Source: Blastomonas sp. AAP53 | GTDB lineage: Bacteria > Pseudomonadota > Alphaproteobacteria > Sphingomonadales > Sphingomonadaceae | DNA: 64,000 nt | Assembly: GCF_000331245.1 (NCBI RefSeq) | Contig: NZ_ANFZ01000005.1 | Span: 1 to 64,000 of the forward strand | Direction: 5' to 3' | Shown: positions 26,018 to 34,699 of the stretch, piece after piece | How the letters are laid out: each line of letters opens with the position of its first letter | Numbering within the stretch: position 1 is the first letter of the stretch | Notes under the pieces: model-generated | Databases searched by the model: none | What the model was told of the DNA's origin: nothing | What the model saw: only the letters and a program-made list of their open reading frames with translations | Program-made: the position numbers and the translations under genes

Positions 26018-26932
26018 ATGGACTACGACTATATCCCGCTCCCCCAGCGCCAGCCGCTGAAATGGCCTAATGGTGCGCGGGTCGCGCTGATCCTGACCTT
26101 CAACCTAGAAACCTGGGACCTCACCAAGGATACCGACAAGCCCTATTATGCCGGCGGGCCTGCGATCCTGCCCGATGTGCTGCCCGGCAACACGCCCGAT
26201 TTCCCCAATTTCACCTGGCGCGAATATGGCCAGCGCGTCGGCATCTGGCGCCTGTTCGAGCTGTTCGACCAGCTGGGCGCCAAGGCGAGCTGCACCACCA
26301 ACGCGGTGACCTTCCAGCGGCGCAAGGCAATGACCGATGCGGTGCTGGAGCGCGGCTGGGAGCTGCTGACGCACAACTGGGAACAGGGCGAATTGCTCAC
26401 CAACTTCGCGCACCAGCCCGAAAAGGAGCGCGACATCATCCTGCGCTCGCTTGCCGAGTTCGAGAAGCACACCGGGCGCAAGTCCAAGGGCTGGCTGTCG
26501 AGCTCGCTGCGCGGGACGATGCAGACGGCGGACATCCTCGCCGAGCAGGGCTGCACCTTCTACTGCGACATCATGAACGACGATCAACCGTACCTGCTGC
26601 GCACGCCCAACGGGCCGATCGTGTCGGTCCCCTATTCCAACGAGATCAACGACTTCACCTTCATCACCCGCAAGAACTTCACCACCGATCAGTTCGCGCA
26701 GGCGCTGATCGAGGAGCTCGACGTGCTGCATGAGGAAGGCGCGACGACGGGCCGGATCATGAATGTCGGGCTGCACCCGCATGTCTCGGGCCGGGCGCAC
26801 CGCATCCGCGCGATCCGCGAGTTCATCCAGCATGCGCAATCACTCCCCGGCGTGTGGTGGGCGACGCGCGAGGAAATCGCCGCCTGGTATCTGGAAAACC
26901 ACGAAAGCCACATTCCGGGGCAGCTGGGATGA
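26018..26932 (+). CDS. polysaccharide-deacetylase-fold hydrolase (PuuE-like)
   Basis: This 304-residue protein resembles the cytoplasmic NodB-fold branch that includes PuuE allantoinase. Visible segments are WPNGARVALILTFNLETWD, FTWREYGQRVGIWRLFELFD and GLHPHVSGRAHRI. The usual zinc motif HxxxH is replaced by a THNWEQGE segment, so the metal site differs from true deacetylases. In this context it could hydrolyse a cyclic amide, imide or lactone. Its stop overlaps the start of the next gene (ATGA), so they are co-translated. Confidence 0.78.
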   Translation: MDYDYIPLPQRQPLKWPNGARVALILTFNLETWDLTKDTDKPYYAGGPAILPDVLPGNTPDFPNFTWREYGQRVGIWRLFELFDQLGAKASCTTNAVTFQRRKAMTDAVLERGWELLTHNWEQGELLTNFAHQPEKERDIILRSLAEFEKHTGRKSKGWLSSSLRGTMQTADILAEQGCTFYCDIMNDDQPYLLRTPNGPIVSVPYSNEINDFTFITRKNFTTDQFAQALIEELDVLHEEGATTGRIMNVGLHPHVSGRAHRIRAIREFIQHAQSLPGVWWATREEIAAWYLENHESHIPGQLG

Positions 26933-28077
26933 GCAAGCCTGCGATCCTGATTGTCGGCGGCGGTATCGGCGGGCTGACGGCAGCCGCCGGGCTCGCACAG
27001 GCGAGCTTCCCCGTCACGGTGCTCGAAGCCGCCCCCGAATTCGGCGAGATCGGCGCGGGCGTGACATTGTCGCCCAACGCCATGCGCGGGTTCGATTTCA
27101 CCGGCTGCATGGAGCAAGTCGCCGCCGCCGGCGTCGAGCCCAAGCGCCAGCGCATCCAGCACTGGCAGGATGGCCGCGCGCTGCTGACGCTCGAACGCGC
27201 CGATGCCCGCGAGAAGTACGGCGCGCCCTATGTCTATATCCACCGCGCCGATCTGCACGCGATCCTGGTCGAGACCGCGCGCAAGGCGGGTGTAAAGTTG
27301 CGCTCGGGCGCGGCTGTCGTTTCCAGCGAGGGCACAAGCGTGACGCTCGCCAATGGCGACACGGTGTACGGCGATGTGCTGATCGGCGCCGATGGCCTCA
27401 AGTCCGCGATCCGCGACCGGTTCGAGCCGGTGAAGGCGCACTTCACCGGCCATGTCGCCTGGCGCGCCGTCGTTCCGGTGACAGAGGCGCTGCGCCCGCT
27501 GGTTGACTGGCCCGGCATCCATATCGGACCCGGCAAGATGATCACGCGTTACCCGGTGCGCGGATCGACCTTGCTCAACATGGTGTTCTTCGCGCGGCAG
27601 GGCGGCTGGCAGGACGAAGGCTGGACCATTCCTGCAAGGCCGGGCGAACTGCGCGCGCTTTATGCCGACTGGGAACCCGCCGTTCAGGCGATGATCGCAG
27701 CGGCCGAAGCGGTGCCGCACTTCCGCTGGGCCCTGAACGCGCGCCAGCCGCTGAGCAGCTGGATCGTTGATGAGCGCGTCACCCTGCTGGGCGATGCGGC
27801 GCATGCGATGACGCCCTTCCTGGGGCACGGTGCGGCGTGCGCGATCGAGGACGCGGTGGTACTGGCGCGTGCGATGACGGCCAGCGCAACACCCGAGGAG
27901 GGCCTGCAGCGCTATCAGGCGGCGCGGATCGAACGCACCACCTTCATCCAAGCCGAATCCAACGCCAATGCCGACCGGATGCAAGGGCAGGACACCGACC
28001 TGTTCGGCCTTGGCGAGCTGCGCAATGAAGAGAGCCTGGGCCTGTTCGATTATGACTGCCGCACGGTTGCGGTTTGA
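26929..28077 (+). CDS. FAD-dependent monooxygenase (salicylate-hydroxylase type)
   Basis: This 382-residue class A flavin hydroxylase has ILIVGGGIGGLTAAAGLAQA at the N-terminus and LLGDAAHAMTPFLGHGAACA near residue 285. It has the pattern of salicylate 1-monooxygenase or 6-hydroxynicotinate 3-monooxygenase enzymes, which hydroxylate and often decarboxylate an aromatic acid. The exact substrate is unknown. The ATG overlaps the stop of the deacetylase-fold gene. Confidence 0.87.
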   Translation: MSKPAILIVGGGIGGLTAAAGLAQASFPVTVLEAAPEFGEIGAGVTLSPNAMRGFDFTGCMEQVAAAGVEPKRQRIQHWQDGRALLTLERADAREKYGAPYVYIHRADLHAILVETARKAGVKLRSGAAVVSSEGTSVTLANGDTVYGDVLIGADGLKSAIRDRFEPVKAHFTGHVAWRAVVPVTEALRPLVDWPGIHIGPGKMITRYPVRGSTLLNMVFFARQGGWQDEGWTIPARPGELRALYADWEPAVQAMIAAAEAVPHFRWALNARQPLSSWIVDERVTLLGDAAHAMTPFLGHGAACAIEDAVVLARAMTASATPEEGLQRYQAARIERTTFIQAESNANADRMQGQDTDLFGLGELRNEESLGLFDYDCRTVAV

Positions 28078-28089
28078 GGATATTGATTG

Positions 28090-29604
28090 ATGACCACCGC
28101 TCCCCAGCCCTTTGACGGCCACCCGGTCTGTGACGCCACCCGCGCCTTTCTGACGCGCGACCACCTGTTGTTCATCGACGGCGCGTGGCGTAATGCCAGC
28201 AGCGAGGGCCGGATGGAAACGCGTGACCCTGCAACCGGTCTGGTGGCGGCGCGATTTGCGGTTGGCGCGGCGGCCGACGTCAACGCCGCCGTGGCCGCTG
28301 CGCGCAACGCCTTTGATGGCGGCTGGGTGCGCTCGCAGCCAACCACGCGGGCAGCCCTGCTGCGCAAGCTGGCCGACCTGATGCAGCGCGATGCGCAGAT
28401 GCTGGCAGAGCTGGAGGTCATCGATAGCGGCATGCCGCTGTTCATCGCCAGCCTGACGGTGAGCAACTGCGTCGAGATGCTGCAATATTATGCCGGGCTC
28501 GCCGGCACGATCGAGGGTACCACCACCACGCCGCCAGCGCATGTCACGATGGACGCCGAGGCGATCACCTACACACTGCGCGAACCGGTCGGCGTGGCTG
28601 CACACATCATCCCCTGGAACGTGCCGCTGTCGATGGCAGTGCTCAAGCTTGCGCCTGCGCTGGCGGCGGGGTGCACCAATATCGTCAAGCCCAGCGAGGA
28701 AACGCCGCTCACCGCGCTCGCGCTCGCCGATCTCATCGCCGAGGCGGGCTTTCCGGCCGGCGTGGTCAACATCGTCAACGGCACCGGCGCCAGTGTCGGC
28801 GCGGCGCTGGCCGGGCATCCGGGCATCGACAAGGTGGCGTTTACCGGATCGACCGCGACCGGACGGCGGATCGTCGAGGCGGCCTTGGGCAACCTCAAGA
28901 AGGTCACGCTGGAGCTGGGCGGCAAATCCCCTGTCGTGGTGATGCCCGATGCGGACCTTGCGATCACCATCCCGGGCGTTGCCATGGCGACCTATTTCCT
29001 GGCCGGGCAGAACTGCATGGCAGGCACGCGCATCTTCGCGCACGCCGACATCTACGACGCGCTGATCGAGGGACTGGTGGCGTTCTCGCAAAATATGGTC
29101 GTCGATCATGGCCTCGCCCCCGGCTGCCAGATCGGCCCGATGGTGTCGCCGGCGCATGGTGCCAAGGTAATGGGCTACATCGCGCGCGGGCTCAGCGAGG
29201 GCGCTACACTGCGCACAGGCGGGCAGCGCCTGGATCGCCCCGGCACCTTCATCGCGCCCACCATCTTCACCGCCACCACCCCGGACATGGGGATTGTGCG
29301 CGACGAGATCTTCGGCCCCGTCATGGCCGTGCAGCGCTTCGAAACGCTGGATGTCGACGAGATCGCGGCGATGGCCAACAACTCGCCTTACGGCCTGTCG
29401 GGCAGCGTGTGGACGACATCGCTGTCCGCCGCGCACAAGATCGCCGCGCGCATCCGGTCAGGCCATGTCTCGATCAACTGCCATGGCGCGGTCGCGCACA
29501 ACATTCCGTTCGGCGGCTATGGCCAGTCGGGCTGGGGTCGCGAGTTCGGGCGCGAAAGCCTGGACAATTACCTGGAGACCAAGGCCGTTACCGCCAGACT
29601 GTGA
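28090..29604 (+). CDS. aldehyde dehydrogenase (second copy)
   Basis: This 504-residue protein is distinct from the enzyme at 22765-24267. The Glu is at about 275 in TLELGGKSPVVV and the Cys at about 309 in AGQNCMAGTR, with standard spacing. EPVGVAAHIIPWNVPLSMAV is the cofactor segment. ATG 28090 is preferred over the TTG just before it. It is 12 bases after the monooxygenase gene, so it is the fourth gene of the same operon, and it ends tail to tail with the IclR gene. Confidence 0.92.
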   Translation: MTTAPQPFDGHPVCDATRAFLTRDHLLFIDGAWRNASSEGRMETRDPATGLVAARFAVGAAADVNAAVAAARNAFDGGWVRSQPTTRAALLRKLADLMQRDAQMLAELEVIDSGMPLFIASLTVSNCVEMLQYYAGLAGTIEGTTTTPPAHVTMDAEAITYTLREPVGVAAHIIPWNVPLSMAVLKLAPALAAGCTNIVKPSEETPLTALALADLIAEAGFPAGVVNIVNGTGASVGAALAGHPGIDKVAFTGSTATGRRIVEAALGNLKKVTLELGGKSPVVVMPDADLAITIPGVAMATYFLAGQNCMAGTRIFAHADIYDALIEGLVAFSQNMVVDHGLAPGCQIGPMVSPAHGAKVMGYIARGLSEGATLRTGGQRLDRPGTFIAPTIFTATTPDMGIVRDEIFGPVMAVQRFETLDVDEIAAMANNSPYGLSGSVWTTSLSAAHKIAARIRSGHVSINCHGAVAHNIPFGGYGQSGWGREFGRESLDNYLETKAVTARL

Positions 29605-29616
29605 CAGGAACCGCCT

Positions 29617-30411
29617 TTAGGCGGCGACTGGCTCCGCCATCGCCTTGTCGAGCGCATCGCCGATGGCGCGGGCGGTGGCCAGCATCTCGGGCAGATAGCT
29701 TTCCAGCGCGCTCTCCAGCTTGAGCGCCGAGGCGAAGAACACCAGGGTCATCGCCGCCTCGAACCGGCCCTGCTTGAAGATGGGCACGGCGATCGACGAG
29801 GTCTTGCCCGGCGTGTGGTTGAAATAGTTGCGCCCCTGCACCGCATAGCCACGCGCGCGGATGCCCTCCGCATTCAGGGCCAGCTCAGCGGCGGCGAGAT
29901 AGTTCGAATCGATATCCTGGTCGGCGCGCATCCATTTGAGGATCTGCAGACGCTCGTCATCATCGGCATAGGCCATCGACAGCTTGCCCGATGCACTGTC
30001 GAGCAGCGGCAGCGTGAAGCCGGGGTAATATTGCGCGAAGGTGAGCGAGGTGTTGGCGTGCGTCGAATCGCACAGCATCATGTTTTTGCCGACGCGGATG
30101 GCGATCGAGACCGGCCAGCCGACCTTGCGGGTCAGCTCGACAATCGGCGCGCGTGCCGCTTCCACCAATATCCCGTCCTGCTGGTATCCGCTCGACAGGC
30201 TCTGCACCAGCAAAGTGGGGCGATAGCGTTTGCGCGCAGGCTCCTGCTCGATCAGGCCTTCGTACAGCAAGGTCTGCACGATCCGGTGCGCGGTAGGATA
30301 CGGCACGTTGGCGGCGCGCGAGATTTCCATCATCGTCATCGACCGGTTGCGGTTGATCGCCTTGAGCGCGGCAATGGCCCGGCTGAACGACTGGATCGGA
30401 ACACCCTTCAT
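29617..30411 (-). CDS. IclR-family transcriptional regulator
   Basis: This 264-residue regulator has an N-terminal winged helix (AIAALKAINRNRSMTMMEIS, then AANVPYPTAHRIVQTLLYEG at about residues 33-52). The C-terminal effector-binding domain includes SVAIRVGKNMMLCDSTHAN. IclR proteins usually control aromatic-acid catabolic genes and bind short palindromes. Operator-like site 5 lies about 66 bases upstream, which fits autoregulation. It is the only regulator recognised in the catabolic cluster and so the leading candidate for reading the eight sites. Confidence 0.9.
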   Translation of the reverse strand: MKGVPIQSFSRAIAALKAINRNRSMTMMEISRAANVPYPTAHRIVQTLLYEGLIEQEPARKRYRPTLLVQSLSSGYQQDGILVEAARAPIVELTRKVGWPVSIAIRVGKNMMLCDSTHANTSLTFAQYYPGFTLPLLDSASGKLSMAYADDDERLQILKWMRADQDIDSNYLAAAELALNAEGIRARGYAVQGRNYFNHTPGKTSSIAVPIFKQGRFEAAMTLVFFASALKLESALESYLPEMLATARAIGDALDKAMAEPVAA

Positions 30412-30476
30412 CTGACAGCTCCCTTTTGCTGCGGGCCGCCCTGATCGGGCGTGCCCTCAGCCGAATGCTGCGTCAA

Positions 30477-30492
30477 ACTATCCGGATGGTGG
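30477..30492 (+). promoter_or_regulatory. operator-like motif, site 5 (upstream of the IclR gene)
   Basis: ACTATCCGGATGGTGG matches the shared motif except at two inner positions. It lies in the 95-base gap between the IclR start (30411) and the MFS stop (30507), about 66 bases before the IclR start codon. Confidence 0.58.
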
Positions 30493-30506
30493 CTGTTGAT
30501 CCAGAT

Positions 30507-31871
30507 TTATCCGACTGTCGGATATTTCCGCCCCCAGATGCCGATGATCGCGGCCCCGGTCAGCGTCAGCAGCGGCGGGATCAGCCCGAAGGCCAGGCCG
30601 ACGCCCAGCACCGCACTCTCGCTCTGCGGCAGGCCCGCCACCGCGCGCGCGGCATCGAAGCCGAAGGCGGAGAGCACGAGGCCCGTGAGCAATGTGCCGC
30701 CCAGCGCGAACGCGATCTTGTCCGCCGCGATCCAGGCGGCGGAATACAGGCCGGAATGCTCGGCATCGTCAGCGGCGATGTCAGCCAGCATCGAAAAGCC
30801 GATAACGGTCCATCCCGAATTGCCGATGGCGGCGGTAAAGGCGAGCAGATAGGCGACCTCGATCGGCTGGTCGGCCAGCACCAGCCAGACCATGTAGCTC
30901 AGCGAATAGATCACGGAGCCTGCGATGAACGCAGCAGGCTTGCCGAAGCGGCCTGCGACCCAGACCCACATCGGTTGCGCGGCGATGATGCCAACACAGG
31001 CGCACAGGATGATCACGCCGATCACCTGCAGCGCATCGGTGCGTCCCGACTGATAAGTGAGGAAATAGAGCATGGTCGCATAGCCCATGCCGCTTCCCGT
31101 CAGCTGGAGGAAGTTGGCGGCAAACAGGCTGGCGAAGCGGCGTTTGGTGAACAGCCCGCCGATCGCGCCGATCCGCAGCGGCGGCAGCGCAGGACCGCCC
31201 TGTGCGCCGTCAGCCTTGCGCCCGATGCCGAAGAACGCCAGCAGCAGCGAAGCCGAGGCGATGACCGACAGCACCATCGCCATCTGCCTGTATCCGCCCG
31301 CGCCGCCGCCGAAATGTTCGACCAGCGCCGGGGCGACCGCGCCTGCGGTCAATACGCCCACGGCCGTGAACACCAGTCGCCACGCCATCAGCACGGTACG
31401 CTGGCGCTCGTTCGAGGCGAGTTCGCCCGCGATCGCCAGATAGGGAACCGAGAAGGTCGCGAACACCATCATGTAGAGGCTGAAGGTCATCACCACCCAG
31501 GCGACGCGCAGCGCGTTACCGTCCTCTGGCACGCGAAACAGCAGGTTGAGCGCGACGGGTGCCAGCACCGCGCCGATCAGCAGCCAGTAGCGGCGCGGCA
31601 TCCGTGCCTTGAATCGGTCGGACAGCATGCCGGCGGCAAAGTCGCTGCCCACGCCGAACACCAGCTTGGGCAGGAAGATCGCAGCGCCTGCCAGCGCCAC
31701 ATCCATGCCCACGACATTGGTGAGGAAGAACAGCAGCAGCAGCGAGGGGATGTCGCGAAAGATCTGCCCCGCGATCTGCCCGACGCCATAGCCCATCTGC
31801 CCACCGAGCGAGAGCCGCCCCTCGGCGGTGGGCGGAGCGGCTACCGCCAGGGCTTCCACCGGTGCTGTCAC
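30507..31871 (-). CDS. GPH-type MFS transporter (cation symporter)
   Basis: This 454-residue inner-membrane protein has about 12 hydrophobic segments. The N-terminal pattern GGQMGYGVGQIAGQIFRDIP and SDRFKARMPRRYWLLIG identify the glycoside-pentoside-hexuronide:cation symporter family. In sphingomonads such carriers often sit next to TonB receptors and import the catabolic substrate across the inner membrane. Its start overlaps the stop of the upstream DUF1838 gene by 4 bases, so the two are coupled. Confidence 0.88.
   Translation of the reverse strand: MTAPVEALAVAAPPTAEGRLSLGGQMGYGVGQIAGQIFRDIPSLLLLFFLTNVVGMDVALAGAAIFLPKLVFGVGSDFAAGMLSDRFKARMPRRYWLLIGAVLAPVALNLLFRVPEDGNALRVAWVVMTFSLYMMVFATFSVPYLAIAGELASNERQRTVLMAWRLVFTAVGVLTAGAVAPALVEHFGGGAGGYRQMAMVLSVIASASLLLAFFGIGRKADGAQGGPALPPLRIGAIGGLFTKRRFASLFAANFLQLTGSGMGYATMLYFLTYQSGRTDALQVIGVIILCACVGIIAAQPMWVWVAGRFGKPAAFIAGSVIYSLSYMVWLVLADQPIEVAYLLAFTAAIGNSGWTVIGFSMLADIAADDAEHSGLYSAAWIAADKIAFALGGTLLTGLVLSAFGFDAARAVAGLPQSESAVLGVGLAFGLIPPLLTLTGAAIIGIWGRKYPTVG
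30508..30524. repeat. perfect palindrome at the 3' end of the GPH transporter gene
   Basis: TATCCGAC and GTCGGATA are perfect inverted arms around one central T. The dyad overlaps the last codons and stop of the minus-strand transporter gene and lies 16 bases from operator-like site 5. It contains the TATCC core of the shared motif, so it may be a second regulator-binding site rather than a terminator. Confidence 0.5.
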
Positions 31872-32905
31872 GGACGCGGCGGCGCAGGCGGAAAGCTGGG
31901 CGCTGCGGGCGGCTGCGGCGGGGTCCAGCCCTGCGGTACCGGTGCAGGTTTCTGGGTCGACTTGTAGTTTTCAAGGCTGGACAGCGACGGACCATAATCC
32001 TCGGTCGGGGCCGTCAGATAGCCCGGATCAATCTTGCGCGCGGCCTCCACCAGATCGGCAGGCAGATCGGCGATCCCATTGGTCATCGTGCCGAAGGAGG
32101 CGAAATAGTTGATGAATCCGGGCGCCTGCCCCATCAGCATCCACGGCAGCCACGGCGTGATCCGCGACCAGGTGCCGGTGACCGGGATCGCGGTCAGCTT
32201 GCGGTTCTCGATATCCGCCTGCTTCACGAAGAACAGGAAGTGCTCGGACACGCGGTTGAAGGTGCCTGCCGATTCGCGCGGCCAGTCCTTGGGCTGCAGC
32301 GAAGCGGGGTAGAACAGGTCGATACCGGTCTCGAGGATCAGCGTGCCATTGGGGCCTTGGCTCCAGTCGAGCAGGAAGGGCTCTGCCGCGCGCTTGTCGG
32401 TGTTCAGCCCGCCATAGCTGGGCGGCTGGGGCTTGGTATCGCGGATATCGTAGTTGAACGGATCGTTGGCGATCGGCACCACCTTGACCGTCTCGCCGGT
32501 ATAGGGGTTCTTCCAGCTGTCCATGATCTTGCCGGTTTCGAGGTCACGGTAGAACACGACCTCCTTCAGCACCCGCCGCCAGTTTCCATCGGGCAGGCGC
32601 AGCGTGCGGACGACCGAAAAACCGTCGATCTTGAACAGCGGGCGCACCTTTTCATTGTCGCGCACGCCATAGACGGTGCCGGTGATGCGGCTGACCTTCT
32701 GCTTGGTGGTATCGATTTCGCCGTCGATCCGCGCATAGGTATCGCGGTTCCAGACGGGATCCTTGAAATCGACCTTGGAAACAAACTCCGGAGCCTTGGC
32801 AGCGAACGCTGGCGCCGCGGTGGCCGAGAGCCCCGCCAGCATCAGCCCACCCGCGACCAGGCCAAGCGACAGCCGTCCGATAAATCCTGAAGCCTTGCGT
32901 GCCAT
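31868..32905 (-). CDS. DUF1838 family protein, exported (paralogue 2)
   Basis: This 345-residue protein has an N-terminal signal (FIGRLSLGLVAGGLMLAGLS, then an Ala-rich cleavage region). DUF1838 segments are LFKIDGFSVVRTLRLPDGNW, DLETGKIMDSWKNPYTGE and ITPWLPWMLMGQAPGF. It ends in a Pro-rich tail of about 40 residues. ATG 32905 has an AGGAGG site about 5 bases upstream. The function is unknown. Its 4-bp overlap with the transporter gene suggests that it acts on the transported compound or a close derivative in the periplasm. Confidence 0.82.
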   Translation of the reverse strand: MARKASGFIGRLSLGLVAGGLMLAGLSATAAPAFAAKAPEFVSKVDFKDPVWNRDTYARIDGEIDTTKQKVSRITGTVYGVRDNEKVRPLFKIDGFSVVRTLRLPDGNWRRVLKEVVFYRDLETGKIMDSWKNPYTGETVKVVPIANDPFNYDIRDTKPQPPSYGGLNTDKRAAEPFLLDWSQGPNGTLILETGIDLFYPASLQPKDWPRESAGTFNRVSEHFLFFVKQADIENRKLTAIPVTGTWSRITPWLPWMLMGQAPGFINYFASFGTMTNGIADLPADLVEAARKIDPGYLTAPTEDYGPSLSSLENYKSTQKPAPVPQGWTPPQPPAAPSFPPAPPRP

Positions 32906-32980
32906 CACGTCCTCCTGTTGGCGCTGCGTTATTGCTACAGATTGATGGCAACTGGCCAGCCCCATCGGAACTTGTGCACA

Positions 32981-33000
32981 ACTATCCACGCACCGGATAT
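32981..33000 (+). promoter_or_regulatory. operator-like motif, site 6
   Basis: ACTATCCACGCACCGG, followed by ATAT, matches the shared motif and forms a wider dyad TATCC-N7-GGATA. It lies in the divergent gap between the DUF1838-transporter pair (start 32905) and the methyltransferase gene (start 33094). Confidence 0.55.
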
Positions 33001-33093
33001 ACCCGGCCAGCCAAGCTTGCCTAAGGACGCCACAATCGGCGACACTGGCGCTGGCCGATCGACCCACCAGGCCGCGAAATGGAGACATGCCTT

Positions 33094-34317
33094 ATGCTCA
33101 ACTGCTTCCAACAGGCGCACCACGCGATGCTGCCCGTGCCGACGCATGACGAGGCATCGCGCCAGGAATTTGCCAAGAGCCTCAAGGGCTTCATCCAGTC
33201 CGGGCTGCTGCCGGGCCTTGCCCCCGTTTATCAGACACGCGCCGCCAAGGCATTCGAGCGCGAGCACGGCCGCAAGCCCGAAGACCGCCGCGATATCCGC
33301 ACCGCGATGGTGCCCGACCCGTATTTCCAGCTCTATGCCTCGATCAACCGCATCGCGCAGGAGCTGCTGTGGGAAGCGACCAACCTGTCGGTCGAGCGCG
33401 AACTGCCCGAACTGATCGCCAAGGCCAAGGAACTGAGCGCCTCGACCAACGCGCAGCTGGTGATGCCCGAGGGCTTCGTAGCCCCGCGCTATGTCACCGC
33501 GCTCGACATCCACTGCATGCCGGGCGGCTATGCCAGCGAGGTGTGCGAGGACGACGTCTCGGTCGGCGTGCTCTACGATCGCGGCGTGTTTCTGTATTCG
33601 ATGGGCTATGGCGGGCCGCACAACGACGACATGGGCCGGTCGGTGTGCAACTATATCAAGCGCAACCGCCCCGATTTCGCGCCGCGCCGTATCCTCGACA
33701 TGGGCTGCACGGTTGGCCACTCGACCCTGCCGTACAAGGAATATTTCCCTGACGCCGAAGTCTGGGGGATCGACGTCGGCGGCCCGTGCATCCGCTATGC
33801 CCATGCCCGCGCGGCAGCTCTGGGGCACGAGGTCAATTTCGCGCAGATGAACGCGGAGGAGACGAGCTTCCCCGACGGCCATTTCGACCTCGTCGTCAGC
33901 CATATCCTGCTGCACGAAACCAGCGGCAAGGCGATGCCGCGCATCTTCAAGGAAGCCTATCGCCTGCTCGCTCCGGGCGGGCTGGTGATCCACGCCGATC
34001 TGCCGCCGTTCGATCTGATGGACCCGTTCACCCAGTTCATCCTCGACAACGAGACCTGGTACAACAACGAGCCGTTCTGGGGCGCGATGCGCGACATGGA
34101 CCAGATTGCCTTGTCCGAGGCGGCAGGCTTCCCCAAGGGCGAGACGCGCTTCACCACCGCGCCGATGGCGATCATGGAGTTCATGGGCGATGGCTATGCG
34201 GCAGAAGCCACGGAGAGCGTGGCAGATCGCGAATTCACTGCAGGTGAATTTGCCCCCGGCGGCGGTTGGGAAGTGCTGATTGCGCAGAAGCCCGTCGATT
34301 TTGCCGCAGCTGCTTGA
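33094..34317 (+). CDS. class I SAM-dependent methyltransferase
   Basis: This protein of about 407 residues has a roughly 195-residue N-terminal helical extension followed by a Rossmann methyltransferase domain. Motif I is RILDMGCTVGHSTLPYKEYF at about residue 199, then VWGIDVGGPCIRYAHARAAA and the post-motif FDLVVSHILLHETSG. ATG 33094 is preferred because GGAG lies about 9 bases upstream; an in-frame ATG at 33079 is the alternative. A methyltransferase in a catabolic cluster may modify an acidic or phenolic intermediate, or belong to a biosynthetic branch. The acceptor is unknown. Confidence 0.83.
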   Translation: MLNCFQQAHHAMLPVPTHDEASRQEFAKSLKGFIQSGLLPGLAPVYQTRAAKAFEREHGRKPEDRRDIRTAMVPDPYFQLYASINRIAQELLWEATNLSVERELPELIAKAKELSASTNAQLVMPEGFVAPRYVTALDIHCMPGGYASEVCEDDVSVGVLYDRGVFLYSMGYGGPHNDDMGRSVCNYIKRNRPDFAPRRILDMGCTVGHSTLPYKEYFPDAEVWGIDVGGPCIRYAHARAAALGHEVNFAQMNAEETSFPDGHFDLVVSHILLHETSGKAMPRIFKEAYRLLAPGGLVIHADLPPFDLMDPFTQFILDNETWYNNEPFWGAMRDMDQIALSEAAGFPKGETRFTTAPMAIMEFMGDGYAAEATESVADREFTAGEFAPGGGWEVLIAQKPVDFAAAA

Positions 34318-34336
34318 CACCAAGGATTACCGTTTC

Positions 34337-34699
34337 ATGACCGAAGCCACCGACCGCCCACACGTCATCAAGGACGCGAAGGGCAAGCGCCCGCAATTCT
34401 ACAGCCAGCCGGGAATCGATCAGCTGATGTCGATGGTGATGGTGCTGGCCGGTGAAGTCTGCATGCTTCGCGACCGGATGGACGCGCAGGAGCGGGTCGC
34501 CAGGATGCACGGCATCAACCTGGCCGAGGGCATCGACGCGCTGAAGCTCGACGACGACGCGCTGCAGGCGCGCGAGGCCTATCGGCAGGATTTCCTCGAC
34601 CGGCTGTTCTATCTTGCGCGCAAGGAAGCGAGCGAAGCGGCAGCGCAGGAAAGCGACGAGGCCTATCGCGCGACGATCGCCGATATCGCGGTCAACTAA
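34337..34699 (+). CDS. hypothetical helical protein downstream of the methyltransferase
   Basis: This 120-residue soluble, acidic, mostly helical protein is not in a family I recognise. A central segment (SMVMVLAGEVCMLRDRMDAQ) looks like an amphipathic helix. It starts 19 bases after the methyltransferase gene and is probably co-transcribed with it, perhaps as an accessory subunit. Its stop overlaps the 3' end of the convergent hydrolase gene by 4 bases. Confidence 0.7.
   Translation: MTEATDRPHVIKDAKGKRPQFYSQPGIDQLMSMVMVLAGEVCMLRDRMDAQERVARMHGINLAEGIDALKLDDDALQAREAYRQDFLDRLFYLARKEASEAAAQESDEAYRATIADIAVN

Noticed and set aside
26689-29436. 915-codon minus-strand frame opposite the monooxygenase and aldehyde dehydrogenase
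   Set aside because: The plus-strand genes carry complete catalytic motifs. The antisense product is Arg/His-rich without domains.
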